A DNA stretch of 64,000 nucleotides from assembly GCF_022807975.1 (NCBI RefSeq), contig NZ_CP094358.1:496001-560000 (forward strand). Direction: 5' to 3'. This document shows positions 44,986 to 53,561 of this stretch, piece after piece (the stretch's first letter is position 1; each line of letters starts with the position of its first letter). Made by a program: the position numbers and the translations under genes. Under the pieces are notes generated by a model. It was not told where the DNA came from and searched no databases. It worked only from the letters and a program-made list of their open reading frames with translations. The DNA comes from Abyssalbus ytuae (GTDB taxonomy: Bacteria > Bacteroidota > Bacteroidia > Flavobacteriales > Flavobacteriaceae).

Positions 44986-46584
44986 TTATGGTGCCGGAGC
45001 TTCCGGAGTATCAATATTTGCAATGGGCCATACCCCTGCTGCAGGAAAATTAATTCCGTAATTATCTCCCCTTTCTTCATCCTGGCCAAAGTAATAAAGC
45101 GGCCAGCCTTTGTAAGTTAACTGTGACCTGCCATACACATCTATAGTTCCAAAATCAGCAGCATTTAAAATGCTTGGCAGTTTATCAATATCGATATGAA
45201 AAACGGGCCATACTGCATCATTTGAAAAATCTTCTGCTGTAAAATTATTAGTGTCTTTAGTATCATTAATAAAAGTATACAGGGTGTTTCCTTCTGCATC
45301 TGTTATATAAAAAGTAAGTTCATCGCCCGGGGTATAGTCGCTTTTATAATTAACATCGTTGCCGTCGCCATCTCTTCCAACCAATTGGGCCTGTACATAC
45401 ATAAGCGAATAGTCGGGTTTTGCCACATACCAGATGTCGTTTACTTTATCTCCGTTGGTATCACCGGGAGAATTGTCATTCTCAAAATAATAAAGTGGCC
45501 AGCCTTTGTAAGTAGTTTGTTTTGAACCGTCACCCCTGGTAATTTCTCCAAAGTCTGATGCTTCAAAACCTGCATCAAGGGTTACAACATCGGTATAAAA
45601 AACAGGCCAGATATCTAAACAGCCATCGGTACAGGCCGATTCCCCTTTGTGATCTCTTGAGAAAAAGTAGAGGGAATTTCCCTTGGCGTCTGTCAATATA
45701 TTACCATGAGTTGCATTATCTGAAATCCTTACCGAATTAGGAGCTTCCGTGGTATCAACATTTGCAATAGGCCATACCCCGGCGGCAGGAAAATTAATTC
45801 CGTAATTATCTCCCCTTTCTTCATCCTGACCGAAATAATAAAGCGGCCAGCCTTTGTAAGCTACCTGTGATTTTCCGAAAACATTTATAGTTCCAAAATC
45901 ATCAGGGTTTAAAATACTTGGCAGCTTGTCAATGTTTATATCAAATACAGGCCATACCCCATCGTTTGAAAAATCTTCTGCTGTAAAATTATTATTGTCT
46001 TTGGTATCGTTAATAAAAGTATACAGGGTGTTTCCTTCTGCATCCGTCATATAAAAAGTAAGTTCATCGCCCGGGGTATAGTCACTTTTATAATTAACAT
46101 CATTGCCGTTGGCGTCTCTTCCAACCAATTGAGCCTGTACATACATAAGCGAATAGTCAGGTTTTGCCACATACCAGATATCGTTTATTTTATCTCCGTT
46201 GGTATCGCCGGGAGAATTGTCATTATCAAAATAATAAAGTGGCCAACCTTTGTAAGTGATTTGTTTTGCACCGTCACTTCGGGTAATTTCTCCAAAGTCG
46301 GCAGATTCCAGACCCGCATCCAATGTTAAACTTTCTTCATAAAATACAGGCCAGATATCTAAACAGCCATCTATACAGGCTGATTCACCATTGTGATCCC
46401 TGGAAAAAAAGTAAAGTGTATTTCCTTCCGAATCGGTTAAAATTTTACCGTGAACTGAATTATCCACCAGTCTGACTGTATTTTCTCCGGGTTCCGGATT
46501 TTGATTTGAAGCTCCGTCATCATCGCTTCCGCAACTTTGTAATAAAAAAACAAATGTTACACACAGATAAATTAATCTTTTCAT
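44986..46584 (-). CDS. Y-x4-D repeat lipoprotein with internal 248-aa duplication
   Basis: 532 aa lipoprotein (Cys18, LLQSC). It consists of four repeats of the 'secreted repeat / lipoprotein_15' type (PF03640, COG4315), each with G.TLYFF or NTLYTF, WPVF and YKGWPLYYF.xD. Two of these make a unit of 248 residues that is duplicated almost exactly (residues about 30-277 and 278-525), an offset of 744 bp in the DNA. The molecular function of the family is not known. It is the first gene of the minus-strand redox run, 84 bp upstream of the P460 fusion. Confidence 0.88.
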   Translation of the reverse strand: MKRLIYLCVTFVFLLQSCGSDDDGASNQNPEPGENTVRLVDNSVHGKILTDSEGNTLYFFSRDHNGESACIDGCLDIWPVFYEESLTLDAGLESADFGEITRSDGAKQITYKGWPLYYFDNDNSPGDTNGDKINDIWYVAKPDYSLMYVQAQLVGRDANGNDVNYKSDYTPGDELTFYMTDAEGNTLYTFINDTKDNNNFTAEDFSNDGVWPVFDINIDKLPSILNPDDFGTINVFGKSQVAYKGWPLYYFGQDEERGDNYGINFPAAGVWPIANVDTTEAPNSVRISDNATHGNILTDAKGNSLYFFSRDHKGESACTDGCLDIWPVFYTDVVTLDAGFEASDFGEITRGDGSKQTTYKGWPLYYFENDNSPGDTNGDKVNDIWYVAKPDYSLMYVQAQLVGRDGDGNDVNYKSDYTPGDELTFYITDAEGNTLYTFINDTKDTNNFTAEDFSNDAVWPVFHIDIDKLPSILNAADFGTIDVYGRSQLTYKGWPLYYFGQDEERGDNYGINFPAAGVWPIANIDTPEAPAP

Positions 46585-46923
46585 TTTTTTGGATTATTTT
46601 TTGGTTAAACTCCCTCAAATGAAAACATTAACCTGTCTTTTTTTCAAAAAAAAATATGTAAAGAGGAAAAAAAAGGAGGTAAAAGGGAATAAATCTTTCT
46701 GAAAAAAATGCTACTTTGAAGAAAAAAATATTTTTAGCAGATTTTAAAACCTTATTAAATTTCTTTCTTGGCTACCAGGTAAATTGTAAATGCAACTTTG
46801 GTTACTTTTTAACCTTCTGTAATTATTTATATTATACCTTTTTTTATTAAAACACGTTTAATACAAAAGTAAAACCCTATTCCTAAAACTTCTATATATT
46901 GCAATTATAACCATTAACCTTTT
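46585..46923. promoter_or_regulatory. divergent promoter region between the redox operon and the Cache-LytTR gene
   Basis: 339 bp, very AT-rich, with no coding frame. One match to the Bacteroidota -7 element is visible on the minus strand (TACTTTTG, complement of 46864-46871), but no good -33 partner at the right distance, so it is weak. Poly-A and poly-T tracts dominate. GTTCA-type LytTR half sites were not found here. Confidence 0.35.
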
Positions 46924-48039
46924 ATGAAAAAAGACAAGCTTTATTTATTGACTTTTTTATCCCTTCTTATTATTGTATTTGTAATAGAATATTTGAGTAT
47001 GGATTATTTGCTGGAACTAAGCACCCAACAATTTCTTAAAACACAAATTGAATCCAGCAAACGGGAAGCCAGGGAGATGGCCGATTTAATTTCGTCCCAG
47101 ATCAGTAACGGAATTGATAAAGATACCGTTATTAAAAATATACAGGAGAGTATTGAAAATACCGATATGGAAACAGGCTTTTTATGTATGTTTGACTGGT
47201 CCGGTAAGGAAATTTGCCATCCGAATCCTGAGAAAATAGGAAAAATTACGGGGCCTGACGAATCCTATATTTCCGGAATTCATGATAATATTAATTCGGA
47301 AGATTTTTACCTGTACCTGAAAAATAAAAAGGAAGGCGGAGGAGTAAGAAATTTTTCTGATACCAAAAGAGCTTCCGAAATAATATATGTTTACCCCGTT
47401 AAGCATACCGACTGGATTATTGCGGCTCATGCCAATATGTATAAAATTAATAAGGAGATTAAAAACCTGAAAGGAAACTTTATTCTTGTCAATTCTTTTA
47501 CAGGAGCCCTTATTGTATTACTCTCATTACTTATGGTCCGACTGATAGGCAGTAACTATGAAAGAAAACTGGAACAACGAAACGAACAACTTTCCCGCGA
47601 AGTCCTTAGTCTTTCAAAATTAAATCATGACCTTGCCAATTATAAGGCAAAAGTAAATATGGATGAAAACGGTATAAATTATATAGCCGAGAATTCATCT
47701 AATAAAAAACGGATTCTTACCTATTTAAAAAACGAACTTGTTCCTCTGGAAATTGAAGACATAGCCTATATTTATACCGAAAATACCGTTACTTACATAA
47801 AAAGTTTAAACGATAAATTGTCAAACAGTAACAGCAGCCTGGAGGAATTATACAACAGCCTTGACGAAAACCTGTTTTTCCGGGCAAACAGGCAGTTTAT
47901 ACTTTCTATTAAAGCTATTGATAAAATTTTAAGATATGGTAATAATCAACTTAAAATAGAAGTTCTTCCCCCCTCTCCTATAGATATAATTATAAGTAAA
48001 AATAAAGCAGCCGATTTTAAAGAATGGCTTAATAAATAA
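46924..48039 (+). CDS. Cache-domain membrane sensor with LytTR DNA-binding output
   Basis: 371 aa. Two membrane helices (about 6-28 and 182-206) flank a periplasmic single Cache-type domain (TGFLCMFDWSGKEICHPNPEKIGK, IIYVYPVKHTDWIIAAHANM). A coiled coil (about 215-245) leads to a LytTR domain (about 260-371, with LVPLEIEDIAYIYTENTVTYI, FFRANRQFILSIKAI and FKEWLN). There is no kinase or receiver, so it is a one-component, membrane-bound transcription factor, not a conventional two-component protein. It is divergent from the redox operon (44986) and upstream of the binding protein gene (48501), both candidate targets. Confidence 0.9.
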   Translation: MKKDKLYLLTFLSLLIIVFVIEYLSMDYLLELSTQQFLKTQIESSKREAREMADLISSQISNGIDKDTVIKNIQESIENTDMETGFLCMFDWSGKEICHPNPEKIGKITGPDESYISGIHDNINSEDFYLYLKNKKEGGGVRNFSDTKRASEIIYVYPVKHTDWIIAAHANMYKINKEIKNLKGNFILVNSFTGALIVLLSLLMVRLIGSNYERKLEQRNEQLSREVLSLSKLNHDLANYKAKVNMDENGINYIAENSSNKKRILTYLKNELVPLEIEDIAYIYTENTVTYIKSLNDKLSNSNSSLEELYNSLDENLFFRANRQFILSIKAIDKILRYGNNQLKIEVLPPSPIDIIISKNKAADFKEWLNK

Positions 48040-48118
48040 AGTAAAGCATACTGCTGAATGCCCCGTGCACGTTAGTTTCACCCTCCCCCGCCAGAATGAC
48101 TCTGTCGGGGAACCCTGG

Positions 48119-48323
48119 CGACAAAAGTTTTCACCTTTCCCGAAACTCAGGAATACCGCCGACAAAAGTTTTCACCCTTCTTGAAACTCAGGAACGCTGT
48201 CGACAAAAGTTTTCGCCCTTACTGAAACCCAAGAAGGCCGGCGAAAAAAGTTTTCACCCTTCCAAAAGTTGCAGAAGGCCGGCGCACGTGTGTGTCGCCT
48301 TTCCTCATACTCAGAAAGGCCGG
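48119..48323. repeat. tandem array of five degenerate 41-bp units
   Basis: Units start at 48119, 48160, 48201, 48242 and 48283, each exactly 41 bp. The shared core is CGACAAAAGTTTTCACCCTT near the start and AG[AG]A.(G)CCGG-like ends; units 1-3 are closest, 4 and 5 drift. A further partial unit may precede at about 48064. Although the period equals that of the array at 11352, the sequences are different apart from a short CAGGAAC once per unit. No coding frame is likely. Confidence 0.85.
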
Positions 48324-48404
48324 TACATACAGATTTTATAAAAGAATTCTTGTAAAAACTACCGGTATTGATGTAACTTATCTTAAATGAATAAAATAAA
48401 CTTT

Positions 48405-48446
48405 GTTCATCTAAATTTAAATGAACCGGTATGAGGTTAAATGAAC
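48405..48446. promoter_or_regulatory. candidate LytTR operator upstream of the binding-protein gene
   Basis: The decamer TTAAATGAAC occurs at 48417 and 48437, 20 bp apart and on the same face of the helix, with an opposite-strand GTTCAT at 48405. The complement GTTCAT fits the core of known LytTR half sites (GTTN[AG][TG]). It is located between the Cache-LytTR gene and the substrate-binding protein gene at 48501. Confidence 0.4.
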
Positions 48447-48500
48447 TGCCGGTACCTCACCCCACCATTACTTTTGGTAAAAATTTAAAATCTGTTTAAA

Positions 48501-49553
48501 ATGAAATCAAAAGTAAACTTCAAATTATTACCTGTTTTAATTATTACATCTTTTTTATTCAACGCCTGCAGTTCGGACAATCCGGATACTGCTTATACAG
48601 AAGGCGATGCCCTTGCAGCACAGGCAGAGAGGTATGAAGAAACCTTAAAAGTTGTTTCTCCTCCCAACCCGAATGTTTTTCCGCTACTGCTCGCAATGAG
48701 TGATTATCCGCATCTTAATATCGAGCTGATTCCGGTAGACGGGGGCTCGGCAGTACCCCCTGCCCTGGAAAACGGAACTGCCGAGGTTACCACTATTTAC
48801 AGTTATATTATGGCTAATCATGTGGTAACCGAAAGTGCTCCCGATTTAAGGCTTGCTGCGGTAACGTTATGGAGTAATTTTTATATAGTGAGCCATCCGG
48901 ATATTAGTTCGTTTGATGATTTAGTGGGCAAAAAATTAATAATAAGCGGACCTAACGGCCCCGGAGAAAACGGGGCTCCGGGTAAAATAATCCGTGCTGC
49001 TTTAAAAAGAGAAGGCCTCGAACCAGGAGTAGATTTAACTGTAGAATATCTTCCGTTAAGTGAAGGCCTGGAAACGGTTTCATCCGGTAATGCCGATGCT
49101 ATTTTACTTGCCGAACCGGCTGCCACAGGGTTTGCTTTGCAAAGTTTTATGGAGAATAACGATTTGGAAATTACCATCAACCTCCAGGAAACATTTACAG
49201 GATATAACCAGTGGGATGAAAACGAACTGCCCCTGGGTGGTATCGGAGTAATAGATGCCGTATTAAATAATGAACAGAAAAAGAAACAATTTGATGAGTT
49301 TGTTAAGGCCTACAGGGAATCATGCAACAAAATAATGCAGGGTAATATGGAAGATTTAATGGTTATATCGCAAGGCCTTTATACCGAATTTGGTTTTCAG
49401 TTACCGGCTCCCATTATACTGAGGTCGGTTAATGAAGGAAGATTGGTATTTAAACCGGGCATTGAACTCGCCTCCATTCAACCGGATTTAGATTCATTTA
49501 TTAGCGAAATAATAGGATCAAGCCCCGGGGAAGAATTTTATTACTACCAATAA
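48501..49553 (+). CDS. substrate-binding lipoprotein of NMT1/SsuA type
   Basis: 350 aa lipoprotein (Cys23, FLFNAC). A two-lobe periplasmic binding protein of the NMT1/SsuA/ThiY group: LKVVSPPNPNVFPLLLAM, GTAEVTTIYSYIM, DLVGKKLIISGPNG, YLPLSEGLETVSSGNADAILLAEPAATG. Cognate permease and ATPase genes are not adjacent; the ABC genes at 55980-57910 are of a different (LolCDE/MacB) type. The substrate (sulfonate, nitrate, pyrimidine or aromatic-like) is not determined. Confidence 0.88.
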   Translation: MKSKVNFKLLPVLIITSFLFNACSSDNPDTAYTEGDALAAQAERYEETLKVVSPPNPNVFPLLLAMSDYPHLNIELIPVDGGSAVPPALENGTAEVTTIYSYIMANHVVTESAPDLRLAAVTLWSNFYIVSHPDISSFDDLVGKKLIISGPNGPGENGAPGKIIRAALKREGLEPGVDLTVEYLPLSEGLETVSSGNADAILLAEPAATGFALQSFMENNDLEITINLQETFTGYNQWDENELPLGGIGVIDAVLNNEQKKKQFDEFVKAYRESCNKIMQGNMEDLMVISQGLYTEFGFQLPAPIILRSVNEGRLVFKPGIELASIQPDLDSFISEIIGSSPGEEFYYYQ

Positions 49554-49693
49554 TAAATACTTTACCTTATTAAAATAATACACATAAAAAATAACTTCAT
49601 GGAAAATCAGGGAAAATTATTGATTCCGAAATTTATAAAATGATATATTTATTTTACTTTGAAAAAAAGGATTCCATCTCTATTTTTGAAGAG

Positions 49694-50863
49694 ATGGAAT
49701 TCAAGTTTGAAATTTTACCTGTTCTTATGCTGCTGGGCTCAATACAAGGAATTATCCTGAGTGTCCTTCTATTTTTTTATGAAAAGAACAACAATAAAAT
49801 TTCCAACAGAATTTTAGGAGTTACCGTTTTTTTAATGTCGGTTAATTTATTGTATGCCGTATTTTTTACTTCAGGAATTATTCTGAAGTTTCCTTATTTA
49901 ATAAGAACTCTGGATACTTTGCAGGTAATAACTCCTCCTCTTATTTTTTTGTATGTTTTATCACTTACCCGGAATAATTTTAAAATACAACGAACCCATT
50001 ACCTGTATTCCCTTCCCTTTTTTCTCAGTACTGTTTATTTACTGTTTACCATAGGACCTGTGGAAGAAAGAATTGCTTTTTACCAGAATTTTGTTGAAGG
50101 AAATATTTCTATGAGCTTTAAGCTTCTCTTTCTTTTTAAGGTTCTTAACGGAATTTTATTTTTAATAGCATCTTTTATAGAGCTCTCAAAACATACCAGG
50201 TTAATTCCCCAGTTATTTGAAAACACGGCTAATAAAAAACTTGTGTGGCTCCGAAATTTATTGCTTTTTCTGTTAGCCACCTGGATAATTGCCATAGCCA
50301 GGCCTGTTTTAAATTTTAATGTAGACTCTATTTATTTACTTGGAATTGCCGTATCGGTTATTATTTACCTGATCACTGTTAATCAATTAAAACAACAAGT
50401 CATTTACTCCGGTATTTCATCCGATTTAATTGAAGACATAAAAGCAAAAACTCATAAGAAGTATAAAAACTCCTCCCTTGACCATACAGAGCTTAAAGAA
50501 ATATTTTTAAAACTGGATGAATATTGCAGACAGGAGAAGCCTTTTTTAGAAACTGAATGTAACCTTACATTTATTGCAGAAAAAATTTGGGTTAAGCCCA
50601 ATACCTTGTCACAAGTATTAAACATTTACGCAAAAAAAACATATTACGAATATCTCAATGATTTGAAAGCAGAAGAAGCCGAAAAAAATCTGCGTGAAAA
50701 AAAATATACCATGCTTACTATAGATGCCATAGGAGAGCTTAGTGGTTTTAGAAGTAAAGCTACATTTTACACTTCGTTTAAAAACAAATACGGAGTTACC
50801 CCGCTTGAGTACAGAAAAAAATCGGGAGATACCGATACCTCACAGCCAACATCTCAACATTAA
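49694..50863 (+). CDS. membrane-anchored AraC-family regulator
   Basis: 389 aa from the ATG at 49694 (an ATG at 49640 adds 18 residues). Seven hydrophobic segments cover about residues 10-230, then a linker and the AraC HTH domain (C-terminal about 100 residues) with LTFIAEKIWVKPNTLSQVLN and IGELSGFRSKATFYTSFKNKYG. Same architecture as the gene at 31034 but a distant paralogue. Probably regulates the downstream DoxX-kinase genes or an envelope response. Confidence 0.87.
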   Translation: MEFKFEILPVLMLLGSIQGIILSVLLFFYEKNNNKISNRILGVTVFLMSVNLLYAVFFTSGIILKFPYLIRTLDTLQVITPPLIFLYVLSLTRNNFKIQRTHYLYSLPFFLSTVYLLFTIGPVEERIAFYQNFVEGNISMSFKLLFLFKVLNGILFLIASFIELSKHTRLIPQLFENTANKKLVWLRNLLLFLLATWIIAIARPVLNFNVDSIYLLGIAVSVIIYLITVNQLKQQVIYSGISSDLIEDIKAKTHKKYKNSSLDHTELKEIFLKLDEYCRQEKPFLETECNLTFIAEKIWVKPNTLSQVLNIYAKKTYYEYLNDLKAEEAEKNLREKKYTMLTIDAIGELSGFRSKATFYTSFKNKYGVTPLEYRKKSGDTDTSQPTSQH

Positions 50864-50867
50864 ATGA

Positions 50868-51269
50868 ATGTACGGTTTTAATTATTATTCTGTAATACTG
50901 TTAAGGCTTTTGTCGGGTATTATATTTATTTTAGCAGGGTCGGGCCATCTTTTAAAACCCGGACTGATAATGACAAAAGCACTTAAATCGCCCGTAGGCC
51001 GGTTTCTGATTGAGTCAGGATTACAGGAAGTTGTCTTCCGGCTGGCAGGTGTACCTTTATTTTTATTCGGCCTAATGTATACAATGGGCTATAAAACAAA
51101 AGTAAGTGCTACCGTTTTATTGTTCTTACTCATTTTAATAACACTCGCCGCTCAAACCGGTACTTATGAGCTGGCAGGCGGTTTTTTTAAAAATATTGCT
51201 CTTGCCGGTATTTTAATCTTCTTTATATTGAATGACAAAACATTAACCAACAAAAATGAAGGTTTTTAA
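50868..51269 (+). CDS. DoxX-family membrane protein
   Basis: 133 aa with four hydrophobic segments. Features of the DoxX/MauE-like family: LLRLLSGIIFILAGSGHLLKP, then GLQEVVFRLAGVPLFLFGLM and a C-terminal FFKNIALAGILIFFIL. Members are linked to thiol or quinone redox in the membrane. It starts 4 bp after the AraC gene and its end overlaps the kinase gene by 14 bp, so the genes are co-expressed. Confidence 0.83.
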   Translation: MYGFNYYSVILLRLLSGIIFILAGSGHLLKPGLIMTKALKSPVGRFLIESGLQEVVFRLAGVPLFLFGLMYTMGYKTKVSATVLLFLLILITLAAQTGTYELAGGFFKNIALAGILIFFILNDKTLTNKNEGF

Positions 51270-52269
51270 AGAAATAGCTGCAACAAATAAATCAGGCGTG
51301 GAAAAACTTCTGCCTTATATTATTTCTTTCTTACTACCAGGGCTCAATATACTTAACAATTCTTTTAACCAGGACGACTTTGACTTTTTAAAAATAGCTC
51401 CAAGATGGCTCGTTGCCTCCTTATTTCTTTTACTTCAATGGAATTTTAATAATAAAATAACCTATTCAAAAAGCAGGGCTTTTTTTATAAAGGCAATAAC
51501 GGGCAATATCATTATAACCATATCCTTTGTACTTACTTATTCTTTACTGTTTCCACAGGCAACGCTGCTTCTCAGCACCCCGCATAAATGGATTATTTTC
51601 CTTAAATTCCTGATTACAGCTACTGTTTTTCTTTCTATACAATATACTTTAAAAGCCTCTAAAACTTTAGAAAATCTGAGGGTGGAAAACCTTTCCTTAA
51701 AATCTGAAAATTATCTGGCCCAATTACAACAACTAAAAAAACAGGTAAATCCCCATTTTTTGTTTAATACCTTAAGTACTTTAAGGAGTATGATAAGGAC
51801 AAGCCACCCCAATACCGAAAATTTTGTACTTAACCTTTCGGATGTGTACCGGCAATTACTTCAAACCAGGGAAATAAATACTATTGCCCTTAAAGAAGAA
51901 ATAAATTTTTTAAATGCTTATCTTTTTTTAATACAGGTACGTTATGAAGAGGCTTTACATATAAAACAGAATATATATACCAACGCCCTTTACTACCAGA
52001 TTCCTGTTTTTGCCCTGCAACTGCTGGTGGAAAATTGTATAAAACACAATATAATATCCCAACAAAACCCCTTGTTTATAGAAATTTTTCAAAAAGACGA
52101 AACCTCCATTACCGTTACAAATAATTACCAGCCCAAAAACGTAACTACCGAAACCACAGGTACGGGATTAATGAATTTGAAAAAGAGATATGAATTAATG
52201 GGCATTAGAGAGGGAGTAATAGTAAAACAAAACGACAAAGAATTTTCGGTAACCTTAAAATTATTTTAA
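51256..52269 (+). CDS. LytS-type sensor histidine kinase
   Basis: 337 aa. Four membrane segments (about 20-35, 50-64, 82-103, 112-132), a coiled coil, and the kinase core with His167 in QVNPHFLFNTLSTL, N-box LLVENCIKHN and G-box TTGTGLMNLKKR. No extracellular domain. It is followed after 1 bp by its LytTR response regulator. Second LytS/LytTR pair of the window after 1-1533. Confidence 0.92.
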   Translation: MKVFKEIAATNKSGVEKLLPYIISFLLPGLNILNNSFNQDDFDFLKIAPRWLVASLFLLLQWNFNNKITYSKSRAFFIKAITGNIIITISFVLTYSLLFPQATLLLSTPHKWIIFLKFLITATVFLSIQYTLKASKTLENLRVENLSLKSENYLAQLQQLKKQVNPHFLFNTLSTLRSMIRTSHPNTENFVLNLSDVYRQLLQTREINTIALKEEINFLNAYLFLIQVRYEEALHIKQNIYTNALYYQIPVFALQLLVENCIKHNIISQQNPLFIEIFQKDETSITVTNNYQPKNVTTETTGTGLMNLKKRYELMGIREGVIVKQNDKEFSVTLKLF

Positions 52270-52270
52270 T

Positions 52271-53038
52271 ATGAATGTTTTAATTGTTGAAGATGAAAAG
52301 AAAACAGCCGAATTTTTAAAAGAAATTATTGAAAACAAACCGGATTATATAGTGGTAAATATATGCGACAGCATTGCAGCTACGGTTTCATATATACAAA
52401 AACATCAGGAAAAACTGGATCTTATTTTTTTAGATATCCAGTTAGCCGACGGGGAAAGCTTTGAGATTTTCAATCATATTGAGATAAAGGTGCCGGTAAT
52501 TTTTTGCACCGCGTATGATGAGTTTGTATTAAAAGCATTTAAATACAATGGCATTGATTATATTTTAAAACCTTTTAAAGAACACGATATTGATCATACC
52601 CTTAACAAAGTACACGAGCTTAAAACTTCATTTCTTAAAAAGGAAATCCTATTAAATAACGGTTTAAAAAATCTATTGTCTCCTAAAAAAACCTATCAGG
52701 AAACTTTTCTGGTACAATTCAGGGAAAAAATGGTACCTGTATCGGTAAATGACATAGCATTTATACACCTGTCGTTTGAGATAGTGACCATCTATTGTTT
52801 TGACGGAAAAAAATATCCTGTTATTAAAACCCTGGATGAAATTGAATCGTCAATAGATAGTAGTATTTTTTTCCGGGTTAACCGGCAAATGATCGTAAAC
52901 CGGTATGCTGTTAAAGAAATTATCCCTTACTTTAACAGAAAAATAATAGTCACCCTCCAACTACCTGTCCCTGAAAAAATAATTGTAAGCCGTTTAAAAG
53001 TAACTCCCTTTAAAGAATGGTTAGAAAATCCTGATTAA
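52271..53038 (+). CDS. LytTR-family response regulator
   Basis: 255 aa. Receiver domain (about 1-120) with the acidic pair in EDE (7-9), phospho-acceptor Asp55 in LIFLDIQLADG, Thr in CTAYDEF and Lys in YILKPFKEH. LytTR DNA-binding domain at about 145-252 with MVPVSVNDIAFIHLSFEIVTIYC, FFRVNRQMIVNRYAVKEI and FKEWLEN. A strong candidate operator lies only 5 bp beyond its stop, in front of the export operon it probably controls. Confidence 0.94.
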   Translation: MNVLIVEDEKKTAEFLKEIIENKPDYIVVNICDSIAATVSYIQKHQEKLDLIFLDIQLADGESFEIFNHIEIKVPVIFCTAYDEFVLKAFKYNGIDYILKPFKEHDIDHTLNKVHELKTSFLKKEILLNNGLKNLLSPKKTYQETFLVQFREKMVPVSVNDIAFIHLSFEIVTIYCFDGKKYPVIKTLDEIESSIDSSIFFRVNRQMIVNRYAVKEIIPYFNRKIIVTLQLPVPEKIIVSRLKVTPFKEWLENPD

Positions 53039-53042
53039 GTAA

Positions 53043-53077
53043 TTGTTCAATTCACTCCTTTCTTTGTTCAATTCACT
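53043..53077. promoter_or_regulatory. candidate LytTR operator: 14-bp direct repeat, 21-bp spacing
   Basis: TTGTTCAATTCACT occurs at 53043-53056 and again, identical, at 53064-53077. The start-to-start distance of 21 bp places both on the same helix face, as for the paired half sites bound by LytTR proteins, whose core GTTN[AG] is matched by GTTCA in both. The site is directly behind the LytTR gene and 56 bp before the ATG at 53133; a weak -7 match (CATATTTG, 53110-53117) lies between, so the site would be just upstream of -33. Confidence 0.65.
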
Positions 53078-53132
53078 TAGCTTTTTCATCTCTCCTCTTG
53101 TTATCACACCATATTTGTGAAAAAAAACAAGT

Positions 53133-53561
53133 ATGATAACTTCTTTTTATTCAACCATTGTCTTAATGCTGTCATTCAGCACACCGGTTCAACATACAGA
53201 AGATGCCATTATTGGTGTGTGGACCAATGAAACTCACAATTCTCACCTGGAAATTTTTCAAAAAGGTGATAAATATTACGGAAAAATAATTTGGCTTAAA
53301 GAACCTTTAACTCCTGAAGGAAAAGCAAAAACCGATGTGAAAAATCCCGATCCCTCATTAAGGTCACAACCCATAGTAGGCCTGGTAATATTAAAAAATG
53401 TAGCGTACAAAAAAGGGAAATGGGTGGGCGAAATTTATGCTCCCCGGAAAGGAACCACAGTTTCCTGCTCTCTCCTTTTATCTCCTGACAATAACGAACT
53501 TACTCTTAAAGCCAAAAAATTTGGGTTTACCACCACAAAAAAATGGTCCAGAATTCAATAA
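53133..53561 (+). CDS. DUF2147-family exported protein
   Basis: 142 aa with an N-terminal signal segment. The DUF2147 lipocalin-like domain is clear: IIGVWTNETHNSHLEIFQKGDKYYGKIIWLKEP, SLRSQPIVGLVILKNV, KWVGEIYAPRKGTTVSC and LTLKAKKFGF. Function unknown; the family is common in Bacteroidota and proteobacteria and often lies near envelope genes. It is the first gene of the export operon and overlaps the TolC gene by 19 bp. Confidence 0.9.
   Translation: MITSFYSTIVLMLSFSTPVQHTEDAIIGVWTNETHNSHLEIFQKGDKYYGKIIWLKEPLTPEGKAKTDVKNPDPSLRSQPIVGLVILKNVAYKKGKWVGEIYAPRKGTTVSCSLLLSPDNNELTLKAKKFGFTTTKKWSRIQ

Noticed and set aside
48096-48341. Open frame through the second 41-bp array
   Set aside because: It arises from repeat periodicity, has no domain, signal or start context.
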